Source of the DNA: Scenedesmus sp. ARA3
Lineage: Eukaryota; Chlorophyta; Chlorophyceae; Sphaeropleales; Scenedesmaceae
Direction: 5' to 3'
Assembly (NCBI GenBank): GCA_004335835.1
Contig: RWJK01001055.1
Coordinates: forward strand, 1-23,445
Length of the DNA stretch: 23,445 nucleotides
The notes under the pieces are model-generated. The model worked only from the letters and a program-made list of their open reading frames with translations. It searched no databases and was not told where the DNA came from. This document shows, one piece after another, positions 20,342 to 23,445 of the stretch. The translations under genes were made by a program, and so were the position numbers. Each line of letters opens with the position of its first letter. The stretch's first letter is position 1.

Positions 20342-20830
20342 GTTGTTGCTGGACAGTTGACGTAGCATCGGCCAGTCCACTCAAGCCTCATGCCGCAGAA
20401 ACATGGCTCATTTGTGAGCTGTCTGCTTCAGTGCTCTGACAAGCGCAGCACAACACCGGCAGCACAAACAGCACGTGACACAAGCACTGGCAAAGCCATC
20501 ACTAGTGCAGCATTGTGCTGAGGTGCTCACAAGCCACTAACACTGTCCAGCCTTGATTATTTGCATAACACGTCCTCGTACCTATTAGGGCCAAGCAGTG
20601 GCAGAGCTTCTTCACTCCAGCACTGGTGCCCAAACGCAAACAGGTACCGCTGCTGCTGCTGCGGCGTCGCCCGCGCAACGCCCCTAGCACCACTTCTTGC
20701 GCCGTTCATAGCACCACTATCTGCTGCTGCTGCTGTTGCGGCTGAGGTTGTTATGCTGCCCGGTGCAGGCACTGACAGCAGGTTTGCAAAGCTGATGCCA
20801 TCCCAGATGCTGCTCCAGTCAACGCCATCA

Positions 20831-20862
<32 letters not shown>

Positions 20863-22692
20863 TTTTGCTGCCAGCTCAGCAAGCGTCGGCAGGATGTCAG
20901 TGACGTCAAGTAACGTGCTGTCAGTAACGCCGGCTTCAACCCCAGGGCCCTGAACCGCGAGGAAGTTGCGGATGCCTCCCTCAAGCACCACTGCCTTGGA
21001 GCCCTGCATGCCGCTCGGCATGCGAATCTGTGGGAACAGATGGCAGCAGCAGAAGCAGTAACCAGATGGCAGCAGCAGTAACCATATGGCAGCAGCAGCA
21101 GCAGTCGTCAGTCAGCGCCGCTGTGTCGGAGCCCTGCATGCCGCTCGGCATGCGACTTTGTGTAAGAAGATGGCGGCAGCAGCAGCAGCAGCAGCGACAG
21201 TGAACAGCAGTGTCAGCAGTTCACAGCAGAAGCAGCATGCGCTTGCGTAGCACAGCGTGATATATGCAGTGTTACCCCCCAGTAATACACATCCCTGTAA
21301 CTGCAGCCGGCATCCCTCAGAAGCTTGCGGTGCCCCTCCCCTTGGCGGCAGCTGCATGCCACCCTCACTGGCGCCTAGTCTGCTGTTAAGACACACCCTC
21401 GACAAACATGAGCGAACGCGCCACAGCCCCTCACCAGCTTTGCGGCGGGTGCCTCCTCTCCTGGCAGCAGCTGTGCACCATTGTCACTGGCTAGTAGCAA
21501 GTAGGTGCTGCCTGCCAGGCTGCTGCGGGTCACCTGGTCAAGCACACGGCCCACCACAGAATCCAAGTACTCGGCAGCAGCCCAGGCCTGCATACAGAAT
21601 TTACAACACATCGTTACTTGTTACTTTTTGTGTTACAATGAGTAGGACAGCACTCGCCCACCGCAGAATCCAAGTACTCGGCAGCAGCCCAGGCCTGCAT
21701 ACAGAATCCATAACACATCGTTACTTGTTACTGTTTGTTTTACAATGAGTGGGACAGGACGCGGCCCACCACTGCATCCAAGTACGCGGCAGCAGCCCAG
21801 GCCTACATACAGAACAAATAACACGTTATTTCTTGGTCCTGATTGTGGCTTGAGTTAGTGAGGCAGCACGCAGCCTAGCACAGCATCCAGGTACTCCGCA
21901 GCGGCCCAGGACTGCACAACAATGAATTGGAAACAGTGGCGTGTTGTGACTCAATGTGTTGAATGCAGGCAGTCCAAACTACCGTCAGCCGGCACAACGA
22001 CAAGCAAGCCACACAATGTATGGTGTCAGTATTGTAAGCGCAACACTTCCGCAGCCCTGGCCACACACTCACATCAAGTGTGTTGTTGGCAATGCCGCTG
22101 TATTTTCGGGCCCTGTAGGGTGCTCTGAACTTTGGGGGAAAGCAGCGCGCCGCGAGCCCGGGCTTAGACTGGCAGCCATTGCCGCTGCAGAACACGGGAG
22201 ACCAGCAGCAGTCACCAGCCGGCCAACAGTCAGCCGTGTGTTTCTTTGCTGTAAATGCAGACAGACACGCATAGTGTTTTCCAAAGCGCTGAACCTGAAC
22301 GACATGATAGCTGGTTGCTGCAGCCTGCTTACATGGAGGGACAAGGCGTATAGCGTAATGAACAGGGTGGCACTGCTGCTGCTAGTGCTGCTGCTGCTGC
22401 TGCCGTCCCTGCTCGCGTGTGTGTGGCTCGTGGGGCGTAGTACACAGAACCTGGCCGCTGGTGCCCTGCTATCACTACCACTGCTGCTGCTGCTGCTGCT
22501 GCTGCCACTGCTGCTGCTGCCGCAGCCTGCTCACGTGTGCATGGCTCGTGGGGCGTAATATACCAAGAAGGGCCGTGCCTTGCTGCCCTGCTTTGCCGCC
22601 CTCGCCTCAGCTTTTGACAGGTAGTCCAGAAGCACGCCAGCCAGCCGCTGCTCGGTATAACCTTGGACGTAGCTTATGTTGCCGTTGTGCCT

Positions 22693-22785
<93 letters not shown>

Positions 22786-23098
22786 CAGCACATGTTACAC
22801 AACTGCCAGTCCAGGGTAACCTTGGACGTAGCTGATGTTGCCATTGTGCCTGTAGTGCAAAGGGCAGGAGGTAGACAGTCAGCCGGGCATTTGCAGCAAG
22901 GCCGCTGCCATGCTGGCAAGGCGGTGCAGCAACATGACACACGGTGCACAACTCTGCTCAAGGTGAACTCCTTTTTGTGTCGAGCAGCAGCAGCGCAGCG
23001 CTCACCACACGGCGCCGTCCTGGAGGTTGGTGTCGATGTACCATGACTGCTGGAAGCCCACATGCCACGGCTCGTAGCCCAGCGTCTGGATGTTGTGC
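17932..23098 (-). CDS. Arylsulfatase family protein with C-terminal CBM-like domain (5' end beyond window)
   Basis: Sulfatases hydrolyse sulfate esters with a formylglycine; this one is probably secreted or periplasmic. Exons in order: 23098-23006, 22690-22535, 22184-22073, 21587-21435, 21027-20582, 20307-20241, 19892-19780, 19265-18968, 18602-18465, 18264-17932. Phases agree throughout (635 codons plus stop in the window). Family landmarks: GYEPWHVGF, a helix then ARPFLVYYAPRAMHT, FPPKFRAPY..YSGIANNTLD, AWAAAEYLDSVVGRVLDQV, LLLASDNGAQLLPG (metal-site DNG), GSKAVVLEGGIRNF, LLDVTDILPTLAELA, and FEMCIAVRRGQYKWIGLTGK. A Ser-rich insert (eight AGC codons) and Ala-rich linker interrupt exon 20582-21027. 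The last three exons resemble the beta-sandwich CBM-like C-terminus of some bacterial sulfatases (WWSLQVLKPGAVSVVLMYT, ELRLQLLSS, HLGNIQLTLGG). The tail has KKNAKRRR and an acidic EEEEED run. The catalytic C-x-P/A-x-R site must lie beyond 23445, so activity is not shown here. Confidence 0.92.
18757..18790 (-). repeat. Copy of sulfatase exon (19265-18968) 3' end with donor
   Basis: Minus-strand AATGCTGCCTGGTGGAGTCT then GCAG|GTGGAC repeats the true exon end (GATGCTGCCTGGTGGAGCTT then GCAG|GTGGGT, 18968). It lies downstream of the real donor in the intron. Confidence 0.85.
19341..19505 (-). repeat. Two extra copies of sulfatase exon (19265) acceptor edge
   Basis: FQNGSHIELPCN(E/K)V is repeated with its acceptor at 19391-19341 and 19505-19447, upstream of the real exon start at 19265. 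Copies are separated by CTG (sense) arrays. All three share GTTCCAGAACGGCTCCCACA with no change. Confidence 0.9.
19653..19775 (-). repeat. Degenerate copies of sulfatase exon (19892-19780) 3' end
   Basis: Downstream of the real donor at 19779, the stretch TGCATTGCAGT...GGGCAGTACA and GGGCTCACTGGCAAGGTCTA is repeated in two decayed copies. The copy ending near 19653 has an intact CAG|GTGAGG donor and encodes WAGLTGKVY. Confidence 0.75.
20310..20339 (-). repeat. CTG array at a sulfatase acceptor
   Basis: On the sense (minus) strand about ten CTG units run directly into CCAG|GGAGG, the acceptor of exon 20307-20241. The array occupies the place of the polypyrimidine tract. Confidence 0.9.
21123..21165 (-). 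repeat. Copy of sulfatase exon (21027) acceptor edge
   Basis: Minus-strand CGCATGCCGAGCGGCATGCA then GGGCTCC repeats the exon start (RMPSGMQGS). The true exon has CCCACAG|ATTCGC, while this copy has ACACAAAGTCGC, so the acceptor is damaged. CTG-rich spacer separates the two. Confidence 0.85.
21654..21911 (-). repeat. Three extra copies of sulfatase exon (21587) acceptor edge
   Basis: Copies end (at their acceptor) near 21693, 21802 and 21904; the real exon starts at 21587. Each contains CTGGGC(T/C)GC(T/C)GC(C/G)G.GTAC followed by further exon sequence, with a shared spacer including TGTTACAATGAGT-type sequence on plus. The period is about 105-110 bp. Confidence 0.88.
22411..22447 (-). repeat. 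Copy of sulfatase exon (22690-22535) 3' end, donor mutated
   Basis: YYAPRAT.T is repeated downstream of the real donor. GTGAGCAGG at the true donor (22534) is GCGAGCAGG in the copy, so it should not be used. Confidence 0.85.
22694..22780. repeat. (CAG)29 array, longest triplet array in the window
   Basis: There are 29 uninterrupted CAG units on plus. On the sulfatase sense strand this is (CTG)29 immediately followed by CAG|GCACAAC, the acceptor of exon 22690-22535. The ORFs spanning it (poly-Ser, poly-Ala, poly-Cys) are repeat artefacts. Confidence 0.95.
22814..22855 (-). repeat. Copy of sulfatase exon (22690) acceptor edge
   Basis: Minus-strand CTACAG|GCACAATGGCAACATCAGCT then ACGTCCAAGGTTA encodes HNGNISYVQGY, the same as the real exon start (HNGNISYVQGYTEQR). 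It then diverges. It lies on the far side of the (CAG)29 array and keeps a usable acceptor. Confidence 0.88.
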
Positions 23099-23382
23099 CT
23101 GCGGCAGCAGCAGCAGCAGCGGTAATGCTTGCAGGCTGAACAGCAGCATGTGGGCAATTAAGAGCATTGCTGAAATTGGCATGCCATATGCCAATTTTGA
23201 AGCCCGCAGTTCAACTTGACTGTACAACTCTGAACAGGTGGCTGTTGTGGAGGATCACAGTGTGGTGTGACTCTTTCTGGTTAGCAGCATACCCAACAGG
23301 CGGCTGTCCACCTGTGCAATGCAAACTGCTGTGCTGTCTCACCACTGCCAAAGTGCGCTGTCTCACCATTAGGTGCCATTTG

Positions 23383-23445
23383 CTGCCATTTGCTGTGCTG
23401 TCTGCCATTTGCTGTGCTGTCTGCCATTTGCTGTGCTGTCTGCCA
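23383..23445. repeat. 19-bp tandem repeat at the right edge
   Basis: CTGCCATTTGCTGTGCTGT repeats at 23383, 23402 and 23421 and starts again at the window end. It lies in an intron of the sulfatase gene or in an upstream region, and continues past the edge. Confidence 0.9.

Noticed and set aside
21112..21405. Possible extra sulfatase exon (SEGGMQLPPRGGAP)
   Set aside because: Exons 21587-21435 and 21027-20582 already join in phase 0 and give a sensible DNG...EGGIR order, so no extra exon is needed.
22419..23063. ORFs with long poly-Ser, poly-Ala, poly-Cys or poly-Leu runs
   Set aside because: They are the (CAG)29 array read in different frames; the array is intronic in the sulfatase gene.
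23211..23408. Minus-strand NGSKWHLM, reminiscent of the sulfatase GKWHLG motif
   Set aside because: It lies in the 19-bp tandem repeat, lacks the following G, and a donor after ATG would join exon 23098 in the wrong phase.

Overview
This window looks like nuclear DNA of a green alga (Chlorophyta), most likely a volvocalean (Chlamydomonadales). The evidence is intron-dense genes with GTGAGT/GTGCGG-type donors and TGCAG acceptors, a plastid-targeted protein, a land-plant-type LRR protein, and very frequent CTG/CAG triplet arrays. A Haematococcus-like genome is my guess only; no species can be named from the sequence. There are no bacterial operons, CRISPR arrays or rRNA genes.

Layout from left to right. 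(1) Minus strand, 1804 to beyond base 1: LSM4, the U6 snRNA/mRNA-decay Sm-like protein, in five exons, with the RG-rich tail cut by the left edge. (2) Plus strand, 2298-5011: a five-exon, 200-residue ankyrin-repeat protein with a probable plastid transit peptide. (3) Plus strand, 6571-13379: a ten-exon, 917-residue secreted/membrane LRR receptor-like protein with signal peptide, PPC-like beta domain, LRRNT-like cap, plant-type LRRs and one transmembrane helix, and no kinase. (4) Plus strand, about 14541-16046: an alpha-helical-repeat protein of unknown function with an uncertain 5' half. (5) Minus strand, 23098 to 17932: the C-terminal ten exons of an arylsulfatase with a C-terminal CBM-like beta-sandwich; its catalytic N-terminus lies beyond the right edge. 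All splice junctions in genes 1, 2, 3 and 5 were followed base by base and keep phase (603 nt and 2754 nt CDSs for genes 2 and 3).

The genes are unrelated neighbours and do not suggest a pathway. The striking feature is shared architecture. In four of the five genes, introns contain extra copies of the edge of an adjacent exon together with its splice site, roughly 30 copies in all. Donor-side copies always lie downstream of the real donor and acceptor-side copies always lie upstream of the real acceptor, so the reading frame is spared. Examples are six acceptor copies at ankyrin exon 2 and six at LRR exon 7, three donor copies at LSM4 exon 3, and a three-copy 139-bp tandem repeat carrying the sulfatase C-terminus and stop codon. 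CTG arrays often abut the acceptors and CAG arrays often follow the donors. This 'exon-edge reiteration' is the most unusual thing in the window.
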